Positions 8,133-17,672 of a stretch of 64,000 nt of DNA are shown piece after piece. The notes below the pieces were generated by a model, which was not told where the DNA came from, searched no databases, and saw only the letters and a list, made by a program, of their open reading frames with translations. Source of the DNA: CAVWDU01 sp963840725 (GTDB lineage: Bacteria > Pseudomonadota > Gammaproteobacteria > Pseudomonadales > Halieaceae); assembly GCA_963840725.1 (NCBI GenBank), contig CAWIZY010000003.1:194730-258729 (forward strand). The letters are read 5' to 3'. The position numbers and the translations under genes were made by a program. Position 1 is the stretch's first letter; each line of letters opens with the position of its first letter.

Positions 8133-9007
8133 TTATCCGCTGCGCCGGCGCATCACGATCCAGTTGCCCAATAACACCAGACCGAGACCCGCGGTGGCCT
8201 GCCAGGTCCAGGTGTAACCCTCCAGCAAGGTCGAGAGCAGCAATGCCACCAGAGGGAACAACAGGGAAGTATAGGAAGCGCGGTCAGCACCGATTTGGCC
8301 GATGAGAGTGACATAGGCCCAAAAGGCCACCACCGACCCAAAAACCGATAGGTAAAGCAGTGAGAGCAGATAGGGTGCCTGCCATTGAACAGCCAGCGGA
8401 TGTCCGAGCAACAGGGCGACACTGTAGAGCGTAAGGGCACCGTAGAGCATACCCCAGGCATTGCTGGTCAGCACTGGCAGCCCACTGCGCTGTATGCGCA
8501 CCGCAAGGATGTTTCCCAACGAGGCAGAGCAGGTCCCCGCCAGGCAGAACAACAAGGCCCGAAAACTGTCATCACTGACGTCCAGCGCCCGAAATTCCGG
8601 GAGAAAGACGCCCACCATTCCCAGTACACCCACAGCACCGCCCAGGGCCACGACTGGACTGGCCGGCAGCCCCAGAAACAGCGCCCCGTTGATGATATTG
8701 AAAAATACCATAGTGGAGAACACCACCGCGACCAACCCGCTGGCCAGTTCAGCAGCGGCGGCATAAATAAAAACGTAGTTTATGCAAAACAGGCAGAGTC
8801 CCTGCCCAAAAACCAACAGATGATTGATCGCCGTCATCCGCTGCAGCCGCCGGCGCAGCAGCAGATACAGGAAAATGATTCCAGCGGCGAGCATAAAGCG
8901 GTGGCCTATCGAGACCAGGGGGAGATCTCGCCCAGCTGATACTTGATTGACACCCAGGTGGAACCCCAGATCACCACGGTCAGGATGTAAAGAAGCGAAT
9001 TGCTCAT
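8133..9007 (-). CDS. EamA/DMT-superfamily transporter, frameshifted at a poly-G run
   Basis: A ten-helix drug/metabolite-superfamily transporter. The ATG at 9007 gives a typical EamA N-terminus (MSNSLLYILTVVIWGSTWVS), which hits a stop after 33 codons. One missing base in the G run at 8918-8922 (C run on the coding strand) separates it from the remaining nine helices, which end GNWIVMRRRSG. With that base restored the protein would be about 291 residues, the usual length. The substrate cannot be predicted. The error is in a homopolymer and so is probably a sequencing artefact. Confidence 0.82.
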
Positions 9008-9201
9008 GCGTGCTGGCATCACCCGTGTAAATTACTACTATACCTGTATCGCCCACCGCAGTAGCGACTCGACACCCCGATCGGAAAATTGCACACTATC
9101 CGGCCGTACCGGCGCTGCCAGGCAGTTGGCAGCCAGACGGCCAACCGACTGCGCCAACAGCGCGCCCGCGGCAGAACAACCCGAACCAGGACTTTACCCG
9201 T

Positions 9202-10101
9202 ATGAATGATTCCCCCGCCAAAGTCGCAGGCAACCCCAGGGACTGCAGCAGGCGCTTTATCTTCGAAGAGGCGGACATTCGCGGGGAGATAGTTGCGCTC
9301 GATACAGCCTACCGCGCCGTCATAGACATCCATCAGTATGCCCCCGGCGTCAGTCGTCTGCTCGGCGAGTTTCAGGCCGCCGCAGTACTGCTCACTGCAA
9401 CCCTGAAATTTGCCGGCAAACTGGTGCTACAGGCCCGCAGCGACGGCCAGATACCGCTTTTGATGGTGGAGTGCAGCAGCGACCGGGATCTGCGGGCCAT
9501 CGCCCGCGGCGCCGACGAAGCGACCTCGGACCAGTTTAACGAATTGCTGCCGGGAGGGCAGCTGGCCATCACTATCGACCCCAATCGCGGTCGCCGCTAT
9601 CAGGGTATTGTGCCACTGCTCCCCGATTCACTGGCTGCCAGCCTGGAAGGCTATTTTGCGCGGTCCGAACAGCTACAAACCCGCCTCTGGCTGGCCTGCG
9701 ACGGACAGTCCGCAGCTGGCATGCTGTTGCAGCAGTTGCCTGTTCAGCAAGTCGAAGATCCTGAACAACGCCAGGAGGACTGGCGGCACGCCTGCACGCT
9801 GGCGGCCACAGTCACTCCAGGTGAACTGCTTGCACTGTCCGCCCCCGACCTGCTGGGCCGACTCTATGCCGAAGATCCGGTGCGCCTGTTCGAGGCTCTG
9901 CCCGTCCGCTTCTCCTGCTCCTGCTCCCGCGCGCGCACCCTCCAGGCCTTGCTGGCACTGGACCCGGCCGAAGTACAGGAGCTGCTGGAGGAGTTGGGCT
10001 GCATCACCATGGATTGCGAATTCTGCAATCAACGCTATAGCTTTGTGGCCGAGGACCTGCTCCCGGAAAGCGACCCACCACCGCCCGAGCAGCTGCACTG
10101 A
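9202..10101 (+). CDS. hslO: Hsp33 redox-regulated holdase chaperone
   Basis: A cytoplasmic chaperone of 299 residues activated by oxidation and heat. The C-terminal redox switch is present: CSC near residue 237 and CEFC near 271-274, the four zinc-binding cysteines. The N-terminal domain has the family's FEEADIRGEIV start and a GRRYQGIVPL segment. No clear ribosome-binding site precedes the ATG. pckA follows 209 bases downstream, the same pairing as in pseudomonads, so this neighbourhood is ancestral. Confidence 0.95.
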   Translation: MNDSPAKVAGNPRDCSRRFIFEEADIRGEIVALDTAYRAVIDIHQYAPGVSRLLGEFQAAAVLLTATLKFAGKLVLQARSDGQIPLLMVECSSDRDLRAIARGADEATSDQFNELLPGGQLAITIDPNRGRRYQGIVPLLPDSLAASLEGYFARSEQLQTRLWLACDGQSAAGMLLQQLPVQQVEDPEQRQEDWRHACTLAATVTPGELLALSAPDLLGRLYAEDPVRLFEALPVRFSCSCSRARTLQALLALDPAEVQELLEELGCITMDCEFCNQRYSFVAEDLLPESDPPPPEQLH

Positions 10102-10310
10102 TCATGCGATATCGCATAGCGCCCGGGGAAGCGAGCTCGGCGCAGACCAGCTGGCGGTTGCTTTGCACCAGTCCACAGAAGCAAGGGATTTTTCACCACA
10201 GCGGTTTTGCCGCACACCGCGATCTGACATAATCACCGCCCCGAATTTGCCCCTACAGGCCGTCCGGTGATGAAAGCCGGCAAGGCAACAGCAACGAAAC
10301 AGGACCTACC

Positions 10311-11870
10311 ATGACCGAAGACACCGTATCCAGCCAGGAATTTGTCGACCTGGGTAGCTCACAGCTCGTGGAGGAAGCGCTCAAGCGTGGCGAGGGAATT
10401 CTCGCCGACACGGGCGCATTACTGATTACCACCGGCAAACGCACAGGGCGCTCTCCCGGCGATCGTTTCGTGGTCAAGGAACCCAGCACCGAGGACAGCA
10501 TTGACTGGGGCGGGGTCAACCGGCCCTTCGACAGCGATCGCTTCGACGCGCTGTGGGCCCGGGTAGAAAGTCACCTCACCGGCCGGGAGCATTTTGTTTC
10601 CCACCTCCATGTCGGTGAGCACAGTGACCACTATCTGCCGGTCAAGGTTGTTACCCAAACCGCATGGCAAGCCCTCTTCGGCCGCAACATGTTTATTCGT
10701 CCCGAGAGCTATAACATCAGCCGCAAGCCGGAGTGGACTGTGCTGAACGCAGCGGGATTTGTCTGCGACCCCGAGCGGGATGGCACCCGGTCTGATGGCG
10801 TGGTGATTATCAACTTCGCCCAGCGCAAGGTGCTGTTGGCCGGCATGCGTTACGCCGGCGAGATGAAGAAAGCGATGTTTTCCGTACAGAACTTCCTGCT
10901 ACCGGAAAAAGATGTCATGTCCATGCACTGTTCGGCCAATGTGGGTGAGGATGGGGACACCACGCTATTCTTTGGCCTGTCGGGCACGGGTAAAACAACA
11001 CTGTCCGCTGATCCAGAGCGGTATCTGATCGGCGACGATGAGCACGGCTGGGCCAAGGGCTCGGTATTCAATCTCGAGGGCGGCTGCTACGCCAAGACCA
11101 TCGACCTGAGTCAGGCAAACGAACCGGTCATCTGGGATGCCATCTCTTTCGGCGCCATTATCGAGAACGTGGTCCTGGACGAGCGGCGTCATGCGGATTA
11201 TTGCGACACCAGCCTTACGGAAAACGGCCGTTGCTGTTATCCGCTGGACCACATTGAGAAACGCACGGAGCACAATAGCGGCGGCGAGCCGAAGTGCGTG
11301 ATCTTTCTGACCTGCGACGTATCCGGCGTGCTTCCTCCCGTGTCCATTCTCTCCAAGGAAGCGGCGGCTTTCCATTTTCTCAGCGGTTACACGGCCCGGG
11401 TCGGTTCCACCGAATTGGGCGCCGAGGCTGGCATTCACCCCACGTTCTCAACCTGCTTTGGCGCGCCTTTCATGCCACGGCCGGCCAGCGACTACGCCGA
11501 ACTACTGATGCGGCGGATAGAAGACTTTGGCAGCCAGGTCTATCTGGTTAACACCGGCTGGACCGGCGGATCCGGTGCCCCCGGGGGCAGCGGTGCCCGC
11601 TTCCCCATCCCGGTCACCCGGGCCGTGGTCGCTGCGGCTCAGAGTGGCGCCCTGCTCGATACACCCACCAAGCACCTCGACATCCTCAATCTTGACTTCC
11701 CGGCCAGCATCCCGGGGGTCGATGACAAGTACGTCAATCCCAGAGCCAGTTGGGGCGAACCCGAGGCCTACGATGAGCAGGCGACCAAGCTCGCGGCCCT
11801 GTTCCAGAAAAACATCGGCAATTTTGCTGTCTCGGAGACCATTATCAAGGCCGGCCCAAGCGTGGCCTGA
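10311..11870 (+). CDS. pckA: Phosphoenolpyruvate carboxykinase (ATP)
   Basis: Catalyses ATP + oxaloacetate to PEP + CO2 + ADP, the committed step of gluconeogenesis. The 519-residue protein has the kinase-1a loop GLSGTGKTTLS near residue 223, kinase-2 (LIGDDEHGW), the substrate-binding RSPGDRFVV near 46-54 and NTGWTGG near the C-terminal third. The length is normal for the ATP-dependent family. It has its own leader of about 209 bases after hslO and a terminator right after the stop, so it is a single-gene transcript. Confidence 0.97.
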   Translation: MTEDTVSSQEFVDLGSSQLVEEALKRGEGILADTGALLITTGKRTGRSPGDRFVVKEPSTEDSIDWGGVNRPFDSDRFDALWARVESHLTGREHFVSHLHVGEHSDHYLPVKVVTQTAWQALFGRNMFIRPESYNISRKPEWTVLNAAGFVCDPERDGTRSDGVVIINFAQRKVLLAGMRYAGEMKKAMFSVQNFLLPEKDVMSMHCSANVGEDGDTTLFFGLSGTGKTTLSADPERYLIGDDEHGWAKGSVFNLEGGCYAKTIDLSQANEPVIWDAISFGAIIENVVLDERRHADYCDTSLTENGRCCYPLDHIEKRTEHNSGGEPKCVIFLTCDVSGVLPPVSILSKEAAAFHFLSGYTARVGSTELGAEAGIHPTFSTCFGAPFMPRPASDYAELLMRRIEDFGSQVYLVNTGWTGGSGAPGGSGARFPIPVTRAVVAAAQSGALLDTPTKHLDILNLDFPASIPGVDDKYVNPRASWGEPEAYDEQATKLAALFQKNIGNFAVSETIIKAGPSVA

Positions 11871-11877
11871 TGTGCGT

Positions 11878-11906
11878 AAAGGCTCATTGTTGTGGGCCTT
11901 TTTTTT
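11878..11906 (+). terminator. Rho-independent terminator of pckA
   Basis: AAAGGC pairs with GCCTTT across a 12-base loop and runs into eight T residues, eight bases after the pckA stop codon. Confidence 0.8.
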
Positions 11907-11985
11907 GTCTCCAATTCTGGTTTAATGGCTGTCCCGCCGGCGATTCATAGTGATCCCGCCCGGCTCAGCGTGGAGTCCAGACACC

Positions 11986-12543
11986 ATGAGCGACGAAAAG
12001 AACAAGGTGACCGACAAGGCAGGTGAGATCGCCAAGAACATCTGGCTCGCGGGTGTTGGAGCCTATGGTCGCGCGGTGGACGAGGCCCAGGGCAGGCTCG
12101 AGAAGGCTGGACTGGAGCCTCCCAAGCTGTTTCGCGATCTGGTTGAGGCCGGAGCAGCGCTGGAAGAAGAGGCACGCAACACCAGCAGCGACTTAAAGAC
12201 CGCCAGGACATCGGTGGAGGAACGGATCAGCAAGGTCCGGGAAAACTTCCATTTACAACGCCCGGCGCGAATCGAGGATGTCGCAGACCTGCACAGCAAG
12301 ATCGACCTGGTCTCCCGCAAGCTTGACGTGCTGGCCAACGCGCTCACCGAGTCCGGCGTCATCACCGTGCCGACCGAGCCTGCCGCTTCCACTCGACGTG
12401 CATCCACCGGGAAAAAAAAGGTCGCCCGAAAAAAGGCCCCTGCGAAAAAAGCGCGAACAAAGAACGCCAGCAGCAGGAAAACGGCCACCCGAAAAAAGAG
12501 CAGCATTCGGCCCAGAGCAGGAAGCAGCAAGAAGAACCCCTGA
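11986..12543 (+). CDS. Phasin with lysine-rich C-terminus (PhaF-like)
   Basis: A PHA granule-associated protein of 185 residues. The N-terminal ~140 residues are an amphipathic helical phasin domain (NIWLAGVGAYGRAVDEAQ, then a coiled coil). The last ~45 residues are rich in Lys, Ala and Arg (KKKVARKKAPAKKA), like histone H1 tails. This two-part design matches PhaF of Pseudomonas, which binds both granules and DNA and helps distribute granules at division. The ATG at 11986 has GGAG upstream. A PhaD-like regulator follows 12 bases later, so the two probably form an operon. Confidence 0.88.
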   Translation: MSDEKNKVTDKAGEIAKNIWLAGVGAYGRAVDEAQGRLEKAGLEPPKLFRDLVEAGAALEEEARNTSSDLKTARTSVEERISKVRENFHLQRPARIEDVADLHSKIDLVSRKLDVLANALTESGVITVPTEPAASTRRASTGKKKVARKKAPAKKARTKNASSRKTATRKKSSIRPRAGSSKKNP

Positions 12544-12555
12544 TCGCTCGCCGCC

Positions 12556-13212
12556 ATGAAAACCCGGGATCGGATTCTGGTCACCAGCCTGGCACTGTTC
12601 AATGAGCAGGGGGAGCCCGATACGACCACCATCGACATCGCCAACGAGATGGATATCAGTCCCGGTAACCTCTACTACCACTTCAAGGGCAAAGACCAGA
12701 TCATTGCCGAGCTGTTTCAGCAATATGAACAGGCGCTGTCGAGCACCCTCAACGCGCCCATTGAGCAACCCCTGAGCGCCGATCGCAATAATGTAGAGGA
12801 CAACTGGTACTACCTCTACGTGGTACTCGAAGAGATGTACCAATACCGTTTTTTTTATCACAATCTGGACAACATCCTGCAGCGCTATCCAACGATACAA
12901 CGGCGCTTCAAACGGCTCCTGCAGTTACAACGCAGCGCGTTACTGGCGATCTGTCAAACGCTGCTGGACCAGTCGGTGATAGACGCCAGGGATCAACAAC
13001 TTGTGGGACTGGTCGATAACATGACCCTGGCACTGACCTTCTGGTTCAGCTACGACCAGTTACTGCATGGTGATCGGAAGCCTCAGGTGACCATCCACCA
13101 GGGTGTCTTCCAGCTGATGACGATGGTGGCCCCCTATCTGGGTGATGACCAATTGCCCTTCTATCGTGACTGCGAGGCCATCTTCGCGACTATGCTGGAG
13201 GACGCACCGTAG
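12556..13212 (+). CDS. TetR-family regulator, PhaD-like
   Basis: A 218-residue regulator. The N-terminus (MKTRDRIL..LALFNEQGEP) and the recognition helix segment DISPGNLYYHFKGKDQI closely follow PhaD and related TetR proteins of pseudomonads. PhaD controls phasin genes there. Position immediately downstream of the phasin supports the same job here. The C-terminal domain (about 60-218) is the helical ligand-binding part. The last 23 bases overlap the convergent methyltransferase gene. Related TetR proteins without a PHA role share the same N-terminus, so the specific name is not given. Confidence 0.85.
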   Translation: MKTRDRILVTSLALFNEQGEPDTTTIDIANEMDISPGNLYYHFKGKDQIIAELFQQYEQALSSTLNAPIEQPLSADRNNVEDNWYYLYVVLEEMYQYRFFYHNLDNILQRYPTIQRRFKRLLQLQRSALLAICQTLLDQSVIDARDQQLVGLVDNMTLALTFWFSYDQLLHGDRKPQVTIHQGVFQLMTMVAPYLGDDQLPFYRDCEAIFATMLEDAP

Positions 13213-13870
13213 CTGGACCAACAGCTGGCGATTTGCGCAGCAGAATGACATCCGCTCCAAGGCATTCCAATTCGGCGCCCTGTTCGCCAGCCCACCACTG
13301 CCAGGTCGCTACACTAAAGAAACAAACGTGAGTGGGATCATTTTTGTAGTGCCACGCCGCAAACGCCTGCCGGTCGCGCACCAGCTTGGTCATGACACCC
13401 AACCATCCCGTCGGCGCAAGCAGTGACCAAAGCCGTGCCAACTCCCGACCCGGTTCGTGCAAGTGTTCAACCACTTCTGTGGCGCAGATAAAATCGTAAC
13501 GGTCTTCCAATGCACGGCTATCGGGGGCATAGAACACATCAAAAAGACGCACCTCAAGGCCGGACTCCCTCAGCATATAAGCCAGCGCCGGTCCCGGCCC
13601 GCAACCGAAATCCAACCCCCGGGCCGGCGCCTGCACCCGCTCCAACAAAGGTGTTGCCAGGCGCGCAAGGAACCGCCTGTAGCCGGGATCTTCGACCTTG
13701 TTGATGTGCAGGTCATACTCCGCCTTCTCAGCGGCAGCACTGAGGTGGAACTGCGGCGGCACGAAAACCAGCGCACACCGCAAGCAGCGACGGTAGGTCC
13801 GTCGCCTGTCGCGGTAGAAAGCCTCGCTGTCGATGAAATTGCACAGCGGGCAGTGCGTTATCCCGGGCAT
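13190..13870 (-). CDS. Class I SAM-dependent methyltransferase with N-terminal zinc-binding motif
   Basis: A 226-residue methyltransferase of the Methyltransf_23 type. A CPLC...CLRC motif (residues 7-33) probably binds zinc, followed by a linker. SAM motif I is LDFGCGPG, and motif post-II is ICATEVVEHLHEPG. The substrate is unknown; proteins of this shape occur in sugar and antibiotic modification and in tRNA or protein methylation. The 3' end overlaps the TetR gene by 23 bases tail to tail. The start codon lies 42 bases from the divergent peroxiredoxin start, so the promoters must overlap. Confidence 0.82.
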   Translation of the reverse strand: MPGITHCPLCNFIDSEAFYRDRRRTYRRCLRCALVFVPPQFHLSAAAEKAEYDLHINKVEDPGYRRFLARLATPLLERVQAPARGLDFGCGPGPALAYMLRESGLEVRLFDVFYAPDSRALEDRYDFICATEVVEHLHEPGRELARLWSLLAPTGWLGVMTKLVRDRQAFAAWHYKNDPTHVCFFSVATWQWWAGEQGAELECLGADVILLRKSPAVGPATVRPPA

Positions 13871-13911
13871 CTGCTATATTGCGGGTTCCAGAAACCGAGC
13901 AGGAGCTTAAC

Positions 13912-14391
13912 ATGACAATCAAGGTCGGCGACAAAATACCCGCCTGCAGTCTCATGACAATGGGCGCTGAGGGCCCCGCCCCCATCACCACCGGGGAAAT
14001 TTTTGACGACAAAAAAGTACTGCTTTTTGCAGTTCCGGGGGCGTTCACACCGGGCTGCAGCATGACGCACCTGCCGGGTTACGTAGTCAACGCCGACAAG
14101 ATCAAGGCAGCCGGCGTGGATACCATCGTCTGCATGTCGGTCAACGATGCTTTTGTGATGGACGCCTGGGGTAAGGCCCAGAATGCCGAGGAGCTGCTGA
14201 TGCTCGCAGATGGCAACGGCGAGCTGACTGCCGCAATGGGGCTGGAACTGGACGGCAGCGGATTCGGCCTCGGCACCCGCAGCCAGCGCTTTGCAATGCT
14301 GGTGGATAAGGGCACGGTTACCCATCTCAATATCGAGGAAGGCGCGGGGGTCGACGTCAGCTCTGCGGAGACGATGATGGGCCTGCTGTAA
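13912..14391 (+). CDS. Peroxiredoxin (Prx5/redoxin family)
   Basis: A thiol peroxidase of 159 residues that reduces peroxides. The peroxidatic cysteine is C49 in PGAFTPGCS, the Prx5 signature. Other elements are the FAVPGAF strand and GLGTRSQRFAMLV near residue 125. No glutaredoxin fusion is present. The ATG has AGGAG seven bases upstream. Its 3' end overlaps the convergent PqiA-like gene by 35 bases. The reductant (glutaredoxin or thioredoxin) cannot be told from sequence. Confidence 0.92.
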   Translation: MTIKVGDKIPACSLMTMGAEGPAPITTGEIFDDKKVLLFAVPGAFTPGCSMTHLPGYVVNADKIKAAGVDTIVCMSVNDAFVMDAWGKAQNAEELLMLADGNGELTAAMGLELDGSGFGLGTRSQRFAMLVDKGTVTHLNIEEGAGVDVSSAETMMGLL

Positions 14392-15025
14392 GCGCCACCT
14401 GTAATCGCGGTTCGGAGGCGGGCTCGCGCAGCAGCCCGCTGACCGCAATCGAAAACAGACAATAGCCCAGAAAAAAGTAAAAACCTTGCTGCAGCTGGGC
14501 GTCCATGGTCAAAACTTCGCCCATCTGCTCAGAGGCGCTACCCGCCATGTACGCCACCAATAACCCCATCACAAATACATCCGCCATAGACCACTTGCTG
14601 AGCAGGGCGTTCAGCCATAGCAGCGAGCCACGCAGAGCTGGCTGAGGCAGGAAGATCGACAGCAATTGCAGTAGCAACTTAAAGCTTGGAATCACTACAC
14701 TGAACAGGACGATCAGCGTAGCGACGAGGACATTTCCCGTATAGGCCAGTTCGGTTGCAGTACTCCAGATAGAGCGTGTCGTGCTGTACACCTGCAATTG
14801 CCCCTCTATACGGTCCAGGCCGAGCATCGCCGACACCGCGGTAAGCATCTGCCGGGCTTGACTGTCCGCCCCCTCACCGGCCATCAGGCCGATACCCATT
14901 TCGGCTATCTCTGACTTCTCTATGGTGCCACTCAGGGTGAGCACCGGTAGCGTGACGCCGGGGTATAACAAGCCCAGCGCGACCAGGATCAGTGCGGCGG
15001 CCAGCAACTTGCGTTTATTGCTCAT
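14357..15025 (-). CDS. PqiA-domain (paraquat-inducible protein A-like) membrane protein
   Basis: A 222-residue inner-membrane protein with four hydrophobic helices, the first at residues 5-25. It contains one PqiA/LetA-type domain, recognised from LLSKWSMADVFVMGLLVAYM. Full PqiA has two such domains and works with a PqiB/MCE partner in lipid transport; here there is one domain and no MCE partner nearby. I chose ATG 15025, which has CGGGAG eight bases upstream. The gene follows the SLC13 transporter on the same strand with a 45-base gap. Confidence 0.82.
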   Translation of the reverse strand: MSNKRKLLAAALILVALGLLYPGVTLPVLTLSGTIEKSEIAEMGIGLMAGEGADSQARQMLTAVSAMLGLDRIEGQLQVYSTTRSIWSTATELAYTGNVLVATLIVLFSVVIPSFKLLLQLLSIFLPQPALRGSLLWLNALLSKWSMADVFVMGLLVAYMAGSASEQMGEVLTMDAQLQQGFYFFLGYCLFSIAVSGLLREPASEPRLQVALTAGPSSSPQS

Positions 15026-15070
15026 ATGAATACTCCCGAGGAAACCCGGCATGATACCGAAAAACCATCG

Positions 15071-16453
15071 TTAGTGGCCAAAGAACAGATAACACAGGGT
15101 ACTGATGACAGCCACTCCGAGTAAATTGAGGAACAGCCCCTCTCTGGCCATCCGTGCGGTGCTCACCAGACCACTGGAGAACACCACCGTATTGGGCGCG
15201 GTGGCCACTGGTAACATAAAGGCGCAACTGGCACTCATCGCTGCGGGCACCATGGCCAGCTCCGGGGCGATGCCCGCCGCCAGTGCAGCGGCGGCCAGTA
15301 CCGGCATGAGTAATGTGGTGCTGGCTGTATTCGATGTGGCTTCAGTCATAAATGTCACCGCGAGGCATATGAGTACAATCAGTGCCCAGGGGTGCATGGC
15401 GGTCAATCCGGCCAGACCTTGTCCCAACAGATCGCTGAGTCCGGAGTTAATGAATCCCCGGGCGAGACAGATGCCACCAGCAAATAACAGCAACACGCCC
15501 CATGGAATCGTCACTGCCCGCTCCCAGGTAAGCAGCCGCCCCCCGGCACCGTTGGGCACCAGGAACATCACTACAACAGCCAGCAGGGCTACCGAGGCAT
15601 CATTGGCCTGAGGCAGACTCAGCCAGGATTGCCAACCCCCAAAGGGCTCACTGCGCGTGATCCAGGCCAATGCGGTCAACACAAAAACCCCCATGACGCG
15701 CCGCTCTGCGGTACTCCAGCGACCAGCGTCAGGCAGGCTTACTGACAGCTGCCCCCCCACGCCGCGGGTCAAGACCACTGCCATCAGCGGGATCATGATG
15801 AGCACCACCGGCACACCCCACATCATCCACTGGCTGAAGCTTATCGTCTCGCCGGTAGCCTCCTGGTAGACCTGCATGAAAATCAGGTTGGGAGGGGTGC
15901 CAATCGGAGTGCCCAGACCGCCGACACTGGCAGCGTAGGCCATACCCAACAGCAGCGGAACAGCCAGCCGTTCCCGATCCGAGCTGGCATCCAACACGGC
16001 CAGTGCCACCGGCAACAGCATCAGCGTCGTGGCGGTATTGGATATCCACATACTTAATGCTGCGGCCGCCACCATGAAACCGATTACCAGGCGTCGACCA
16101 CTGGTGGCGCCAAACAGATTCACCATACCCAGGGCAACCCGCCGATGCGCACCGGAATGCTCCATCGCCTTGGAGAGAAGAAAACCGCCCAATAACAGCA
16201 GTATCAACGGTGAGCCATAAGCCTGCCCAACCTCTGCAGGGGTCAGCACGCCCGCAAGCGGCAGCAACGCCAGGGGCAGCAGGGAAGTGACGGGGATCGG
16301 AATCGGCTCAAAAATCCACCAGACCACACACAGCACCGCGACAAAACTCACCACCATCACATCCGCCGTCTGACCGGAGCGCTGCATTGCCAGTGCCGCC
16401 AGCAACGCCACCGCCGGCCCCAGCCACAGCGCCAGGCGCCTGACTGTTCCCAT
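15071..16453 (-). CDS. SLC13/DASS-family anion transporter
   Basis: A sodium-coupled (or exchange-type) anion transporter of about 460 residues, probably for dicarboxylates, citrate or sulfate. The two signature SNT motifs are present, SNTATT in the first half and SNTAST in the second, together with GTPIGTPPN. About 11 membrane helices are visible. ATG 16453 is preferred over an in-frame ATG 18 bases upstream because GGGAG lies five bases before it. The PqiA-like gene follows on the same strand. Confidence 0.88.
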   Translation of the reverse strand: MGTVRRLALWLGPAVALLAALAMQRSGQTADVMVVSFVAVLCVVWWIFEPIPIPVTSLLPLALLPLAGVLTPAEVGQAYGSPLILLLLGGFLLSKAMEHSGAHRRVALGMVNLFGATSGRRLVIGFMVAAAALSMWISNTATTLMLLPVALAVLDASSDRERLAVPLLLGMAYAASVGGLGTPIGTPPNLIFMQVYQEATGETISFSQWMMWGVPVVLIMIPLMAVVLTRGVGGQLSVSLPDAGRWSTAERRVMGVFVLTALAWITRSEPFGGWQSWLSLPQANDASVALLAVVVMFLVPNGAGGRLLTWERAVTIPWGVLLLFAGGICLARGFINSGLSDLLGQGLAGLTAMHPWALIVLICLAVTFMTEATSNTASTTLLMPVLAAAALAAGIAPELAMVPAAMSASCAFMLPVATAPNTVVFSSGLVSTARMAREGLFLNLLGVAVISTLCYLFFGH

Positions 16454-16603
16454 TGTTTCTCCCGTTGACATCCAGGTTCCCTTCGCCTGCGCCCGAGTTC
16501 ATCGTGTCCCAGCGCGCAAGTCCTGTAAAGCCCTGTATAGCCATGCAAGGGGCGGCAACAAATTGCGCTGGAGTCACCTGCGCCAAGGCTCTACACTGCC
16601 CGC

Positions 16604-17614
16604 ATGTCTGAGCCATTACCCCCAAGGCTGGTCGACCAGTTTCAGCGCCGGGTCAATTACTTGCGTCTGTCTGTGACCGACCGCTGCGACTTTCGCTGCG
16701 TCTACTGCATGGCCGAGGATATGCGCTTCGTACCCAAGCCGGATGTTCTGAGCCTGGAGGAACTGCATCAGATCGCCGCAGCGTTCACGCGCCTGGGGGT
16801 CACCAAAATTCGACTCACCGGTGGGGAGCCCCTGATTCGCAATAACGTCATGTCGCTGGTCGGGAGGCTGGGCAAACTGGAAGGACTCAGCGAGCTGGTG
16901 CTCACCACCAATGGCTCACAGTTGCGTCGACTGTCCGCGCCTCTGCGTGAGTCCGGGGTAAAGAGACTCAATATCAGCCTGGACAGCCTGCAACCACGGC
17001 GTTTCCGCAGACTGACGCGGCACGGTAACCTTGCCCAGGTCATCGATGGCATCGATGCGGCGGTCGCGACAGGTTTCGAGGGAATCCGCATCAATGCAGT
17101 TATCATGAACGGGCGCAACGATGACGAGGCAGCCGCACTGGTCGGTTTCGCCCGTGACCGGCAGATCGATATTGCGTTCATCGAAGAGATGCCCCTGGGT
17201 GCCATCCAGGAACACGACCGCACCCTGACCCTCTGCACCAGCGACCAGTTACGCAGCCAGATCTCACGCCAATTCCCGTTGGAGCCGCAGGGCGATCCGT
17301 CGGCCACTCAGGGTCCTGCGCGTTTTTTCTCCATGACTGACAGCCCATCCCGCGTGGGTTTTATTTCGCCCCACAGCAACAATTTTTGCCATTTTTGCAA
17401 CCGGGTCAGGGTCACGGTAGAGGGGCGCCTGCTGCTCTGCCTGGGCAACGAACACTCGGTCGACCTGCGCGCCGTATTGCGCGCGCCCGACTTTACTCCC
17501 CGGGAGCTGGACCGGACCATTCTGGCGGCGGTGCTGCACAAACCTGAACGCCACTACTTCGCTGACCAGGGAAAACCCGAAATTGTCCGGTTTATGAACA
17601 TGACCGGCGGCTGA
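16604..17614 (+). CDS. moaA: GTP 3',8-cyclase MoaA (molybdenum cofactor biosynthesis)
   Basis: Radical SAM enzyme that converts GTP to 3',8-cyclo-GTP, the first step of molybdopterin synthesis. C28, C32 and C35 (CX3CX2C) hold the SAM cluster. The C-terminal second cluster is formed by CHFC and a later LLCLG near residues 261-279. TGGEPL (SAM binding) and the essential C-terminal GG are present. The length, 336 residues, is normal. No other moa gene is nearby. The gene is divergent from the SLC13 transporter, with 150 bases between starts. Confidence 0.96.
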   Translation: MSEPLPPRLVDQFQRRVNYLRLSVTDRCDFRCVYCMAEDMRFVPKPDVLSLEELHQIAAAFTRLGVTKIRLTGGEPLIRNNVMSLVGRLGKLEGLSELVLTTNGSQLRRLSAPLRESGVKRLNISLDSLQPRRFRRLTRHGNLAQVIDGIDAAVATGFEGIRINAVIMNGRNDDEAAALVGFARDRQIDIAFIEEMPLGAIQEHDRTLTLCTSDQLRSQISRQFPLEPQGDPSATQGPARFFSMTDSPSRVGFISPHSNNFCHFCNRVRVTVEGRLLLCLGNEHSVDLRAVLRAPDFTPRELDRTILAAVLHKPERHYFADQGKPEIVRFMNMTGG

Positions 17615-17672
17615 TTTCTGGTGTCCTGACACCACTGACGTACAATGCAACGCCAGATCCTCCGAGGCCGGC

